Below, one piece after another: positions 1-8,682 of a stretch of 64,000 nucleotides of DNA. The stretch comes from Actinomycetota bacterium (GTDB taxonomy: Bacteria > Actinomycetota > Acidimicrobiia > Acidimicrobiales > Aldehydirespiratoraceae), in NCBI GenBank assembly GCA_029979265.1, contig JAPOHW010000006.1, positions 1 to 64,000 of the forward strand. The letters run 5' to 3'. Every line of letters begins with the position of its first letter. Positions within the stretch are counted from its first letter, which is position 1. A program made the translations under genes and the position numbers. The notes beneath the pieces were generated by a model that was given only the letters and a program-made list of their open reading frames with translations, did not search any database and was not told the DNA's origin.

Positions 1-884
1 GCCCCCTGCTGGTCATCGCCGTGGCGCTGGCAAACACCCAGTCGGCGATCTTTGCCGTCCTGATTTCGCTGTTCATCATGGACTACATCGGTAAGCAGGA
101 CCTCGCCCGCAACGAAGGTCGGCGAATGGTCCACAACGGTGCGGCCTGGATGATCGGTCCGTTACTGGCGATCACGTTGTACACCGAGGTGGCACCGTGG
201 TTGCCGTTCTTGGTCTCCGGTGCGGTCATGGCTCTAGCACTCGCGTACTTCTGGAAGCTTCGTCTTGGCCCCAACCCGGTGCTCGTTACCCCGAAGTCTG
301 TCGCGCCGTCGCCGCTGGCCAATATCCCCCGCTACTTCCGCCAGCGCTACCTCCGGATCGCCTACTGCGTCACCTTGACCCGGGGAATCTTCTGGTCTGC
401 ACTGTTCCTCTACTGCCCGCTCTACGTCCTCGAAGCCGATCTGCCCGAGAAATTGACCGGGGGAATCGTCTCCGTCACCGCCGCACTGCTCCTGCTGAGC
501 CCGCTTGTGCTCACGGTCGTCGAGCGCACGTCGACCCGTACGGTGATCATCGCTGGCTTCGCCGTCATCGCCGGTTCGATGGGAGCGCTCGCTGCGCTCG
601 GCGAGGCCGAGCCGCTCGGCCTCGTATTCTGGGTCACGGGCGCGCTGGGGGCATCATGGCTCGACGTCGTCGGGAACATCCCCTTCATGCGAACCGTGAA
701 ACCGAGGGAACGAACAACGATGACGACCGTCTTCTCGTCGTGGCGGGAAACGGCGCTGATCGCTGCCCCAGGTCTCGGTGCGATCGCCCTGTGGGTCGGG
801 GATTTTCGGCTCTACTACGGTTGTCTCGCCTGCTTGGCACTACTCACCGCTGTCTACGTCACGTACCTCCCGCAGCGCCTCTGA
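1..884 (+). CDS. MFS transporter, 5-prime truncated by window edge
   Basis: The reading frame is open from the first bases, so the true start lies upstream. The visible part (about 293 residues) is almost entirely hydrophobic, with seven or so membrane helices separated by short Arg-rich loops, such as the loop holding RYFRQRYLRI. This is the pattern of the C-terminal part of a major facilitator superfamily permease, which moves a small solute across the cytoplasmic membrane. I cannot name the substrate. The last 45 bases overlap the 3-prime end of the convergent Lrp-type regulator. A GTG at 21 is in frame but has no clear ribosome site and would remove the first helices. Confidence 0.75.
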   Translation, partial: PLLVIAVALANTQSAIFAVLISLFIMDYIGKQDLARNEGRRMVHNGAAWMIGPLLAITLYTEVAPWLPFLVSGAVMALALAYFWKLRLGPNPVLVTPKSVAPSPLANIPRYFRQRYLRIAYCVTLTRGIFWSALFLYCPLYVLEADLPEKLTGGIVSVTAALLLLSPLVLTVVERTSTRTVIIAGFAVIAGSMGALAALGEAEPLGLVFWVTGALGASWLDVVGNIPFMRTVKPRERTTMTTVFSSWRETALIAAPGLGAIALWVGDFRLYYGCLACLALLTAVYVTYLPQRL

Positions 885-1346
885 CGCAAGGGCCAGCCCG
901 GGGCGAGTGACGACACCTCGGAGCGCGAAGCTCGATTTCAACTTCGCCACATGGGGGAGGCGCGCCATTCGGGTTCGGTGGACTCGCTCGTAGTCGGTGA
1001 CATCGGCAACCACGACCTGGATCAGGTAATCGGCGTCCCCGGCCATCAGGTGGCAACTGATCACCTCCGGCACGTCCATGACTGCCGCCTCGAACTCGTC
1101 GAGGTGACCTTCTTGCTGGCTGGTCAGGGAGATCTCGACGAACACCGTGGTGCCCAGACCCACCCGCTCGAGGGCGAGCGCCGCCCGGTATCCCTCGATG
1201 ACTCCTGCTCGTTCGAGTCGCTTCACCCGCCGCAGGCAGGCAGACGGTGAGAGATGGACCTGCTCGGCGAGGGCTGCGTGCGTCATCCGCCCGTCGGCCT
1301 GCAGCAGATCGAGGATGATGCGGTCGATACGGTCGAGCGCAATCAC
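840..1346 (-). CDS. aldR: Lrp/AsnC-family regulator, probable AldR
   Basis: This 168-residue protein has an N-terminal AsnC helix-turn-helix (ALDRIDRIILDLLQADGRMT, then the recognition helix in LSPSACLRRVKRLE) and a C-terminal RAM ligand-binding domain (GDADYLIQVVVADV). The family forms octamers or dimers that sense amino acids. I chose GTG at 1346 because AAGGAG lies nine bases upstream and the domain begins at once; an ATG 81 bases upstream would add a non-conserved tail. It is divergent from alanine dehydrogenase with 110 bases between, the arrangement of mycobacterial aldR-ald, where the regulator responds to alanine. Function is inferred from family and position. Confidence 0.85.
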   Translation of the reverse strand: MIALDRIDRIILDLLQADGRMTHAALAEQVHLSPSACLRRVKRLERAGVIEGYRAALALERVGLGTTVFVEISLTSQQEGHLDEFEAAVMDVPEVISCHLMAGDADYLIQVVVADVTDYERVHRTRMARLPHVAKLKSSFALRGVVTRPGLALASEALREVRDVDSGE

Positions 1347-1375
1347 GCTGGAATACTCCTTGCAAAGGCCACTAC

Positions 1376-1390
1376 GCACATGATTCGTGC
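1376..1390. promoter_or_regulatory. Possible AldR operator
   Basis: An inverted repeat GCAC-N7-GTGC with an AT-richer core lies between the divergent regulator and ald. It is followed by the AT-rich run ATAAATAATGATA, unusual in this GC-rich DNA. Lrp-family proteins bind imperfect palindromes with AT-rich centres, so this is a reasonable operator candidate. The arms are only four bases. Confidence 0.4.
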
Positions 1391-1444
1391 ATAAATAATG
1401 ATAGCAGCGCTGAAGAATGGAGAACATCGCCAGTCGGTGCGTTC

Positions 1445-1450
1445 TACATT
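1445..1450 (+). promoter_or_regulatory. Minus-10 hexamer of ald (leaderless)
   Basis: TACATT ends six bases before the ATG of ald and no Shine-Dalgarno sequence is present, so transcription probably begins at or next to the start codon. Confidence 0.5.
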
Positions 1451-1456
1451 GGCGCC

Positions 1457-2578
1457 ATGCACATCGGAGTCCCGAAGGAAATCAAAGTCGCCGAGCGGCG
1501 GGTCGGTCTGACGCCCGCCGGCGTGCGCGAACTCGTCGGCCAGGGCCATCGCGTCACCGTGCAAGCAAGTGCGGGCGCAGGGATCGGGGTAGCCGACGCC
1601 GAGTACGTCGATGCAGGGGCTGGGATTGCGGACTCGCCTGAGGCGCTCTGGGGTGATGCCGAGCTGATCGTAAAGGTCAAGGAGCCGCAGGCTGCTGAAC
1701 GGGCACTCCTGCGCGAGGACCACATCCTGTTCACCTACTTGCACCTTGCGCCCGACGAACCCCAAACCCGCGAGCTGATCGCAAGCGGCGCGACCTGTAT
1801 CGCCTACGAGACGGTGACCGATCGCAATGGGGGCCTCCCTCTTCTGGCACCGATGTCGCAGGTTGCAGGACGCATGTCGATTCAGGCCGGCGCGCACTGC
1901 CTTGAGGCGACCAACGGCGGGGCAGGCCTTCTCCTCGGGGGCGTGCCCGGGGTGCACTCGGCCAAAACGGTCGTCATCGGTGGGGGAGTCGTCGGGGAAA
2001 ACGCGATCGAGATGGCCCACGGGCTCGGCAGCGCGGTAGCCGTTCTCGACCGCAATCTTGACGTGCTCGATCGACTCTCCCGGCGATTCGGATCGGCGCT
2101 CCAGACGGTGTACAGCACCACGCAAGCGATCGAGGAACTCGTGCTTGATGCAGACCTCGTCATCGGTGCCGTACTGGTGAAGGGTGCAACAGCACCGAAG
2201 TTGGTCACCGCCGAGATGGTCACGAATATGCGGGCCGGCAGTGTGCTGGTCGACGTGGCCATCGATCAGGGGGGTTGCTTCGAGACGAGCAAGCCGACCA
2301 CTCATGATGCACCGACCTACATCGTGGACGACGTGGTCCACTACTGCGTTGCCAACATGCCCGGTGGTGTCCCGCGGACCTCTACCTATGCGCTCACCAA
2401 CGCCACGCTTCCCTTCACCTCGGCCATCGCCCGACACGGGGTGCATGACGCCCTGCTCCAGGATCCACATCTGCTCGGCGGACTCAACGTCTGTGCCGGC
2501 ATGGTCACCGAACGCAACGTGGCCGATGCGCAGGGTCTCACCTACGTCGAGCCTGCGGCCGCATTGGCGAAGCGGTAG
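1457..2578 (+). CDS. ald: Alanine dehydrogenase
   Basis: The enzyme interconverts L-alanine and pyruvate plus ammonia with NAD(H). The 373 residues match the usual length. The N-terminus MHIGVPKEIK carries the substrate-binding Arg in ERRVGLTP. The catalytic Lys is in KVKEP (about residue 75), the catalytic His in YLHLAP (about 96), the NAD Rossmann motif in GGGVVGENA (about 175-183), and the late Asp in VDVAIDQGG (about 270). All expected active-site residues are present. It is divergent from an Lrp-type regulator and followed 23 bases later by a PLP enzyme that may also act on small amino acids. Confidence 0.96.
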   Translation: MHIGVPKEIKVAERRVGLTPAGVRELVGQGHRVTVQASAGAGIGVADAEYVDAGAGIADSPEALWGDAELIVKVKEPQAAERALLREDHILFTYLHLAPDEPQTRELIASGATCIAYETVTDRNGGLPLLAPMSQVAGRMSIQAGAHCLEATNGGAGLLLGGVPGVHSAKTVVIGGGVVGENAIEMAHGLGSAVAVLDRNLDVLDRLSRRFGSALQTVYSTTQAIEELVLDADLVIGAVLVKGATAPKLVTAEMVTNMRAGSVLVDVAIDQGGCFETSKPTTHDAPTYIVDDVVHYCVANMPGGVPRTSTYALTNATLPFTSAIARHGVHDALLQDPHLLGGLNVCAGMVTERNVADAQGLTYVEPAAALAKR

Positions 2579-2601
2579 GCCCGGTTGCCTGTGCGTCTAC
2601 G

Positions 2602-3603
2602 GTGATCGGCGTGCAACTGCCTACACCGTCGCTTGTCATCGATCGCGCCGCGCTCGACCACAACATCGCGACCATCGGTGAGGCCCTGCCGGGCCGTCGT
2701 CTCAGACCCCACGTCAAGGCCTTCAAGTCAACGGGATTGGCACGGCGGTTGTTCGACGCCGGTCATCGGACATTCACGTGCGCAACCGTGCGCGAGGCCG
2801 AGGGGTTGGCGGCCGCCGGGCTCGGGGAGGATCTTCTGCTGGCCAACGAGATCGTCGACCCGGACCAGCTCGCTCGACTCGCTGCGATCGAGCCTGCGGT
2901 GACCGCGGCCGCCGACAGCGAGGAGACCATCGACCGCGCAGCTGCGGCAGGCGTTCGACGGCTCGTGATCGACGTCAACGTCGGCTTACCCCGCTGTGGG
3001 TGCTCGCCCGATGAAGCTGGACGGCTTGCCGACCGCGCCCGCGCCGCCGGGATGGATGTCCGTGGGGTGATGGGTTATGAGGGCCACCTGATGATGGTGT
3101 CCGACCGGGCCAGCCGCATCCGGAAGGTGGAACGGTCCATGGCGATGTTGCTCGCCGCCGCTGATGCTGTCGGTGGCGATCTCGTCTCGGCCGGCGGTAC
3201 CGGCACCTATGACACCAACACGTGGGCCAACGAAATCCAGGCCGGCACCTTTCTGCTCGGTGACACGCAGTACGACTCGCTCGACCTTCCGTTCCAGCTT
3301 GCACTCACACTCGAGTGCTCCGTGCTGTCGGTCAATCCCGCCGGATGGCTCGTCGTGAACGCAGGACTCAAGGCGCTCGGGATGGACCACGGAAACCCGA
3401 CCTGGCCCCACGGGGAGGTCATGTTCTGCAGCGACGAGCACACCACCTTGCGGTGTGAGGACCTCTCAGTGTGGTCGGTCGGCGACCGAACCCACCTCTA
3501 TCCGGCTCACTTGGACCCAACGGTTGCCAAGCACGAGCGAATGTGGCTCGTCGACGGCGAGGAGGTCATCGACGAGTTCGCCGTCGATCTTCGCCACTGG
3601 TGA
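2602..3603 (+). CDS. Fold-type III PLP enzyme, D-threonine aldolase / D-serine dehydratase-like
   Basis: The protein has an alanine-racemase N-terminal TIM barrel. The PLP Lys is expected in RPHVKAFKS (residues 36-44), and phosphate-binding and barrel motifs follow (GYEGHLMM, SAGGTGTYD). The C-terminal beta domain ends with LYPAHLDPTVAKHE, which corresponds to the metal-binding PNHxCxT region of D-threonine aldolases and D-serine dehydratases. The His is kept but the usual Cys is Asp. The substrate is therefore open; a D-amino or hydroxy-amino acid lyase is likely. Starts are possible at GTG 2602 or GTG 2611 (giving MQLPTPSLV); neither has a good ribosome site. It sits 23 bases after ald in the same direction, so co-transcription is likely. 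Confidence 0.75.
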   Translation: MIGVQLPTPSLVIDRAALDHNIATIGEALPGRRLRPHVKAFKSTGLARRLFDAGHRTFTCATVREAEGLAAAGLGEDLLLANEIVDPDQLARLAAIEPAVTAAADSEETIDRAAAAGVRRLVIDVNVGLPRCGCSPDEAGRLADRARAAGMDVRGVMGYEGHLMMVSDRASRIRKVERSMAMLLAAADAVGGDLVSAGGTGTYDTNTWANEIQAGTFLLGDTQYDSLDLPFQLALTLECSVLSVNPAGWLVVNAGLKALGMDHGNPTWPHGEVMFCSDEHTTLRCEDLSVWSVGDRTHLYPAHLDPTVAKHERMWLVDGEEVIDEFAVDLRHW

Positions 3604-3641
3604 CCGGCGGGTGGGGCGCTCCCCATCGCAGCCGAATTGGC

Positions 3642-4868
3642 TTACGTCGTGATGCCGAAGCGGTGCAAGCCGTACGCCCGGATCGCGTTGCCGCGCAGCA
3701 CCTGGTAGCACTCCTGTTCGTTCATGCCGACCGCCGCGAACATCGAGTGCGCAACCTTGCGGCTGTGCGGAAAGGTTCCGTCCGAGTGGGGGTAGTCCGT
3801 CTCGAACAGAATCTGCTCGAGTCCGACGTCAGCCCGCTGCTTCAGGCCCACGAGGTCGTCGAAAATACAGCCGAACACCCGGCCCCGAACGATCTCACTC
3901 GGCAGCGGTCCGCTGCCGCCCACGCCACCGCGGCCCTCCCGAAAGACGGAATCCATTCGCTCCATCTGGAACGGCATCCAACCGACCTGACTCTCGGCAT
4001 AGGCGATCTTGATGGTCGGAAAGCGTTGCAGTGTGCCCGAGAACACCCAATCGACCATCGAGCCCTCCGCATTCTGAGCGTAGAGCGACATCGAGGTCGC
4101 AAGCGGCGCATCGGCCGAGGTGGTCGGCATCGACGATGAGGACCCGATGTGCATCGAGACGGTGGTATCGGTCTCTTCGCACGCCTGCCAGAGCACGTCC
4201 CAGTCGCCGGAATACATCGTCGCGCAGCCGAGCTTCGACGGGTTCTCCGAAAAGGCGATGGCGAACGACCCCTTTGCTGCACAGCGTCGAACCTCGGCTG
4301 CTGCGAGGACCGGGTCCCACAGGGGAACGAGCGTCAGCGGGATGAGACGGCCTTTGCCCGGACCACCTCCCCAGTCGTCGATGATCCAATCGTTGTAGAT
4401 GCGGAGACACTCGAGTGCGAACTCCTTGTCTTCCCGCTCGAGGAATCCCTGCCCACAAAACCGGGGGAACACGTTCGGATAGTTGATCGCAGCCGACACA
4501 TGGTTGAGGTCCATGTCCGCAAGGCGATCGGTCTGGTTCCAGGTACCCGGTCGAAGATCCTCATACGTCGCTGCGACATTGCGCTGTTCTTCGCGAGGCA
4601 CGCCTGCGGGACCATGGAGAAATCCGGTGGGGATCACGAGATCGTCGTACAACCAGAGGTCGCACAGATGGCCATCTGGATGATTGCGATCAAATCCATA
4701 GTGACCGCCCTCGAACTTCAGGCGCACCTTCTCCTGCACGACCCGTGGCCCGCGGCCGCGTTTGGAGGGTGGCAACTGCTGCTGCCACAGGTCCTTTGGT
4801 TCCATGACGTGATCGTCCACGGAGATGATCAGCGGCAGTTCTTCCTCGGCGGGCGTGACGTCGCGCAT
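3642..4868 (-). CDS. Amidohydrolase family 2 (metal-dependent TIM-barrel) protein
   Basis: The 408-residue protein belongs to the amidohydrolase-2 family, which includes decarboxylases and hydrolases of the ACMSD type. The N-terminal strand has the variant metal motif SVDDHVMEP instead of HxH. A central His is in SMHIGS, the YAESQVGWMP segment follows, and the last strand ends in FETDYPHSDGTFPHS with the conserved Asp. I chose ATG 4868 because TAGCCT lies exactly seven bases upstream (leaderless pattern); the upstream ATG at 4943 would run into the divergent gene. The substrate cannot be told from the sequence. Confidence 0.8.
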   Translation of the reverse strand: MRDVTPAEEELPLIISVDDHVMEPKDLWQQQLPPSKRGRGPRVVQEKVRLKFEGGHYGFDRNHPDGHLCDLWLYDDLVIPTGFLHGPAGVPREEQRNVAATYEDLRPGTWNQTDRLADMDLNHVSAAINYPNVFPRFCGQGFLEREDKEFALECLRIYNDWIIDDWGGGPGKGRLIPLTLVPLWDPVLAAAEVRRCAAKGSFAIAFSENPSKLGCATMYSGDWDVLWQACEETDTTVSMHIGSSSSMPTTSADAPLATSMSLYAQNAEGSMVDWVFSGTLQRFPTIKIAYAESQVGWMPFQMERMDSVFREGRGGVGGSGPLPSEIVRGRVFGCIFDDLVGLKQRADVGLEQILFETDYPHSDGTFPHSRKVAHSMFAAVGMNEQECYQVLRGNAIRAYGLHRFGITT

Positions 4869-4875
4869 GGCGTCA

Positions 4876-4881
4876 AGGCTA
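4876..4881 (-). promoter_or_regulatory. Minus-10 hexamer of amidohydrolase gene (leaderless)
   Basis: TAGCCT on the minus strand ends seven bases before the ATG at 4868. There is no Shine-Dalgarno sequence. Confidence 0.55.
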
Positions 4882-4951
4882 GTTCCCTCCGATGGGGCAG
4901 GCATTGCCGAGCAGAACCACACCGCGTCGCTGCGCTGGGACAAGATGGAGC

Positions 4952-5374
4952 ATGGCTCGTCGGGTCTATGTTGCCGGTCCCTTGTTCGACGAGGGTGAAC
5001 GATGGTTCATGGAGGTGATGGACGCGCGTCTTGCCCGTGCTGGAGCGTCGACCTTCCTGCCGCATCGCGACAATCCGAGCAAGACCCCGGAGACTGTCTC
5101 GGCGATCTATCGCAACAACCTCGACGCCATCGAATGGGCCGACCTGGTGGTCGCCAACCTCAACGGTGTCACGACCGATGACGGGACGGCGTGGGAGATC
5201 GGCTACGCAGTGGCGCAGGGTACGCCCGTCATCGGCTTGTTCACCGATTGGCGGCGCCGTTTCGACGACGAAGTCGTCAACCTGATGATCGCTGAATCGG
5301 TCGATGTCATCGTTCGGTCACTCGACGAACTGGAGGCTGAAGTACGGGCGCGGCTCGCTGACGATACTCCCTGA
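4952..5374 (+). CDS. Nucleoside 2-deoxyribosyltransferase family protein
   Basis: This 140-residue protein begins MARRVYVAGPLF, the typical first strand of the family (PF05014). It keeps DAIEWADLVVANLNG, the Asp-rich segment that binds the sugar, and TAWEIGYAVAQGTPVIGL with the catalytic-type Glu. Members exchange bases on deoxynucleosides or hydrolyse nucleotides, acting in salvage or pool cleaning. I chose ATG 4952 because the fold starts there; CAAGAT lies five bases upstream. It is divergent from the amidohydrolase with 83 bases between and convergent with the flavoprotein gene. The exact substrate is unknown. Confidence 0.8.
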   Translation: MARRVYVAGPLFDEGERWFMEVMDARLARAGASTFLPHRDNPSKTPETVSAIYRNNLDAIEWADLVVANLNGVTTDDGTAWEIGYAVAQGTPVIGLFTDWRRRFDDEVVNLMIAESVDVIVRSLDELEAEVRARLADDTP

Positions 5375-5436
5375 CCCGGCTGCGATCGGCCGGCGTCGCG
5401 GATATGCCATGCCGCCCGAGGGCGCGTGAGTCGGTC

Positions 5437-6654
5437 CTACGCCGCAGCTCGAGTTCGACGCAAAATCGGGTCTGCCACCGCCAACGTCTTGTCGGCGATT
5501 CGGAGCACGCGGCCTGCCGCACCCGGTGTCTGATCATCGACCAGATTGCCCATCACTTGCAGCGTGATGTTGGCGATGCCCTGGGTGCCTACGGCGAGCC
5601 GAAGTCCACTTCGCAAGATCCATGGATGACCGATCAGGAAACTGAACCGGCGTCCCGTTCGCAAGAAGGAATCGAAACGCTGCCCGATCAGCCGGTCGTA
5701 CGTGTCCGGTGTCGTCCCGGGATCGGAGAGAAACAGGTCGGCCGCCAGCATGCCGGATTCGAGCCCGTAATCGATGCCCTCGCCGTTCATGGGGTTCACC
5801 AGGCCGGCTGCATCACCGATGGCGACCCAACCAGGGCCATGTCGTTTCAATGTGCTCATGGGGAGACGCCACGCTCGAGGACGCTCCAGGTCGGGCCCCA
5901 ATCCCCACGACTCTTCGACCAGCGATCGGTAGCTGGCCTGGAGCTTGTTGAGATTGAGTTTCTTGAAGCCCTTCATCGTCGACAGTGCGCCCACGCCGAT
6001 GTTCACGGTGCCGTCTCCAGCGGGAAACATCCAGCCGTATCCGGGGACCGGAGTACCGTGCTCGTCCCTGAGCGTCAGACACGCCTCGAGGTGCGTGTCG
6101 GCATGACGGGGTGATGCGGCGTAGGTTCGGATGGCGAGTCCGAACGGTTCGTCGGGGTCGCGTTCGGCACCGAGCATCCGAGCGACGTTGCCGGGCGCTC
6201 CGGTGGCCACCACGACGAGGTCGCTTCGCCACCGACGGCCATTGGCCTCGACTCCGACCACCCGACCGTTGTCGAGGATGGGCACGGCGTCGGCGTTGAA
6301 CTCCAGTTCGGCACCAGCCTCGCCGGCGAGGCTGATGAGCCGCTCATCGAGGCGCCGGCGGGGCCAGACCGCGCCGTGGGGGGCGAAACGGCCGTTGTCC
6401 GGCCAGGGCAATTCCCGCTGTGTCCTCCCGGCGATCATGCGGAGCCCGGCAATGCGGTGGGCGTCGGTCAGATCGACATCGAGCTCATCGAGCGCAGCAA
6501 CAGCGCGAGGCGTGAGTCCATCGCCGCAGACCTTGTCACGCCCCTTCTCTCCCTTTTCGAACAGGCGGACCGTCGCACCGCCCCGAGCGGCCCGAATCGC
6601 CGTAGCGGCACCCGCAGGTCCTCCACCGATGATGAGCAAGTCGCGACGTTCCAT
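5437..6654 (-). CDS. Geranylgeranyl-reductase-family FAD oxidoreductase (possible menaquinone reductase)
   Basis: The 405-residue flavoprotein starts with the FAD Rossmann motif IIGGGPAGAATA (residues 8-19), followed by the family signature KVCGDGLTPRAV (about 41-52). Later come GYGWMFPAGDGTVNIGVG and IGDAAGLVNPMNGEGIDYG, the second FAD-binding region. The family saturates isoprenoid chains; in mycobacteria MenJ reduces one bond of the menaquinone tail. The presence of menB 2 kb away makes a quinone role plausible, but archaeal-type lipid or chlorophyll-type substrates use similar enzymes. The downstream convergent gap of 62 bases has no clear terminator. Confidence 0.85.
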   Translation of the reverse strand: MERRDLLIIGGGPAGAATAIRAARGGATVRLFEKGEKGRDKVCGDGLTPRAVAALDELDVDLTDAHRIAGLRMIAGRTQRELPWPDNGRFAPHGAVWPRRRLDERLISLAGEAGAELEFNADAVPILDNGRVVGVEANGRRWRSDLVVVATGAPGNVARMLGAERDPDEPFGLAIRTYAASPRHADTHLEACLTLRDEHGTPVPGYGWMFPAGDGTVNIGVGALSTMKGFKKLNLNKLQASYRSLVEESWGLGPDLERPRAWRLPMSTLKRHGPGWVAIGDAAGLVNPMNGEGIDYGLESGMLAADLFLSDPGTTPDTYDRLIGQRFDSFLRTGRRFSFLIGHPWILRSGLRLAVGTQGIANITLQVMGNLVDDQTPGAAGRVLRIADKTLAVADPILRRTRAAA

Positions 6655-6701
6655 ACCCCAGCCTGCCGTGCCGAAAGGCCTTATCCGCAGTCAGGGAGCG
6701 A

Positions 6702-7244
6702 TTACGGGAGCTGGCCGGTGTGGCCGAGCGCGAGACGCAACAGTCGATCGTGCCCCCCGGTCATCTCAGCGATCACCTCGGGGCTCATCGCCTCCCGCGG
6801 CGTCACCCAGGTCAAGTCGAGCGCATCGGGTGACGGAGAAGGCTCACCATCGATGGGCACCACGAAGGCCAGGCTCACCGCATGCTGTCGCGGATCGTGA
6901 TACCCCGACACGGATGGATCGGGAAAGTACTCCGCAACCGTGAAGGGGGTCGGGTTGGCAGGCAGCCGCGGGAGCGCCATCGGTCCGAGATCCTTTTCGA
7001 GATGACGGAGCAAGGCATGTCGAATCCGCTCACCGAACAGGACCCGACCGGTCACGAGTGCTCGGCTGATCGTGCCGTCGGCCATCGCTCGGAGGAGCAG
7101 CCCGATATGGGTCACCTCACCAATGGAGTCGACCCGCACCGGAACCGCATCCACGTACACCATCGGCACTCGGCCGCGAACGGTCTCCAGATCATCCGAG
7201 CTGAGCCAATTCACCTCGGCATCGATGTCGACAGAGTCGCTCAC
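6702..7244 (-). CDS. DUF4916 (Nudix-like) protein
   Basis: The 180-residue protein matches the actinobacterial DUF4916 family, a Nudix-like fold without a canonical Nudix box. Recognisable segments are VNWLSSDDLETVRGRVPMVY, VTGRVLFGERIRHALLRH, LEKDLGPMALPRLP and TPFTVAEYFPD. The function is not established. I chose GTG 7244, where homology begins; the longer ATG form adds a Ser/Arg-rich stretch with no family character. It is 47 bases upstream of the flavoprotein gene in the same direction and could be its operon partner, and is divergent from ung. Confidence 0.75.
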   Translation of the reverse strand: MSDSVDIDAEVNWLSSDDLETVRGRVPMVYVDAVPVRVDSIGEVTHIGLLLRAMADGTISRALVTGRVLFGERIRHALLRHLEKDLGPMALPRLPANPTPFTVAEYFPDPSVSGYHDPRQHAVSLAFVVPIDGEPSPSPDALDLTWVTPREAMSPEVIAEMTGGHDRLLRLALGHTGQLP

Positions 7245-7400
7245 GCTGCGATTCTCGCACCCCGAGCTCGAACTTCGGGGGACCGCTCGAGGCAGATCAT
7301 CGGGGTTCGCGAGGAGCGGACGTAACGCAACAGGTATCGACGCCCAACGGCACGGTGTCGACCGGCGACGGGGGCGATCACCTTGCTCAGACACGACGAC

Positions 7401-7406
7401 TACCGT
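7401..7406 (+). promoter_or_regulatory. Minus-10 hexamer of ung
   Basis: TACCGT ends eight bases before the ATG at 7415 and no Shine-Dalgarno sequence is present. Confidence 0.4.
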
Positions 7407-7414
7407 CGAGGTCG

Positions 7415-8086
7415 ATGGCGCCGATCACCGACTGGAATCCGATCCTCCGGAGTGAGTTCGACAAGCCGTACTGGCGTGAACTCCTGCACTTCGTGGCCGC
7501 AGAGCGAGCGGCGGGGGAGGTCTACCCACCGCATGACGATGTGTTCGCAGCACTGCATCTCACATCCTTCGCCGATGTGAAGGTCGTGATCCTCGGTCAG
7601 GATCCGTACCACGGACCAGGGCAGGCCAACGGGCTGAGTTTCAGTGTCGACCAGGGCGTGCGACTTCCTCCGTCGCTCGTCAACATCTTCAACGAACTCG
7701 AGGCCGATCTCGGCATCGCTCCGACATCTTCTGGTGACCTTCGGCCATGGGCACGCCAAGGCGTGCTGTTGCTCAACACCACGCTGACGGTGCGGGCCAA
7801 CGAAGCCGCCAGTCATCAGGGAAGAGGATGGGAGACCTTCACCGACGAAGTCATTCGTGCGATCGACGGGCGCAACCAACCCGTCGTGTTCATGCTGTGG
7901 GGGGCACATGCTCGCAAGAAGGGAATGTTGGTGGACCGGCGCCGCCACACGATCATCGAGTCTGCACACCCGTCGCCCCTCTCGGCCCACCGAGGATTCT
8001 TCGGGAGCCGGCCGTTCAGCACTGCGAACGAGGCGCTCGAGCGCGCCGGGGAGGATCCGATCGACTGGCGGCTCGAGGGGCCCTGA
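7415..8086 (+). CDS. ung: Uracil-DNA glycosylase, family 1
   Basis: The enzyme removes uracil from DNA to start base-excision repair. The 223-residue protein has the water-activating motif GQDPYHGPGQANG with the catalytic Asp, the PPSLVNIF segment, WARQGVLLLNTTLTV, VFMLWGAHARKK, and the DNA-intercalating loop HPSPLSAHRGFFG. All family 1 hallmarks are intact. I chose ATG 7415 (MAPITDWNP) over a start 60 bases upstream because of the promoter position and homology. The last 71 bases overlap the 3-prime end of the convergent pseudouridine synthase. Confidence 0.96.
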   Translation: MAPITDWNPILRSEFDKPYWRELLHFVAAERAAGEVYPPHDDVFAALHLTSFADVKVVILGQDPYHGPGQANGLSFSVDQGVRLPPSLVNIFNELEADLGIAPTSSGDLRPWARQGVLLLNTTLTVRANEAASHQGRGWETFTDEVIRAIDGRNQPVVFMLWGAHARKKGMLVDRRRHTIIESAHPSPLSAHRGFFGSRPFSTANEALERAGEDPIDWRLEGP

Positions 8087-8672
8087 GTCCCGCTCGGAGG
8101 TCCCGGCGTTCGTTTGCGTTCAGAGCCTGCCACTCGCCTGGTACGAGCCCGTCGAGCGTGACCGAACCGATCGACCAGCGCACCAGCCGCAGGGTCGGAT
8201 GCCCGACTGCTGCGGTCATGCGCCGCACCTGGCGATTCTTTCCCTCGGTCAACGTCAGGCGAACCCATGAATCGGGAACGGTCTTTCGGACGCGTATCGG
8301 GACCGGACGCGCCGGAAGGTCAGGGGTCCCCTCGACCCGCTCGGCGATCGCAGGACGAGTGCGGCCATCCTTGAGGTCCAGGCCAGCGGCCAGACGATCC
8401 AACGCCTGCTGTGACGGCACGCCTTCGATCTGGACGAGATAGGTGCGGGGATGCCCGATCGCAGCGTCGGTGAGGCGGCCGCGCAGCGTCTTGGATCGCG
8501 CCAGGAGCAGGAGGCCCTCACTGTCACGGTCGAGCCGCCCCGCCGCGTAGACGTTCGGAACCGACACATAGTCGGTGAGGGTGGTTCGGCCCTCACGGTC
8601 GGTGAAGGCGCTGAGGCAGTCGTACGGCTTCCAGAACCGGAGAACGAGATCGGGATCGCCGAGGTCGCCCAC
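8016..8672 (-). CDS. rRNA pseudouridine synthase, RsuA/RluE type
   Basis: The 218-residue protein has the RsuA-family catalytic motif GRLDRDSEGLLLL with the essential Asp, the opening FWKPYDCLSAFT, and the C-terminal TEGKNRQVRRMTAAVGHPTL. The opening and lack of an S4 domain resemble RluE, which modifies a uridine in 23S rRNA. I chose GTG 8672, ten bases after the menB stop, because an earlier ATG at 8738 would overlap menB by 56 bases; neither has a strong ribosome site. The C-terminal tail (Arg/Pro/Ala-rich) runs 71 bases into the antisense strand of ung. Confidence 0.85.
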   Translation of the reverse strand: MGDLGDPDLVLRFWKPYDCLSAFTDREGRTTLTDYVSVPNVYAAGRLDRDSEGLLLLARSKTLRGRLTDAAIGHPRTYLVQIEGVPSQQALDRLAAGLDLKDGRTRPAIAERVEGTPDLPARPVPIRVRKTVPDSWVRLTLTEGKNRQVRRMTAAVGHPTLRLVRWSIGSVTLDGLVPGEWQALNANERRDLRAGLRAPRAASRSDPPRRARAPRSQC

Positions 8673-8682
8673 GAGTGGCCGA

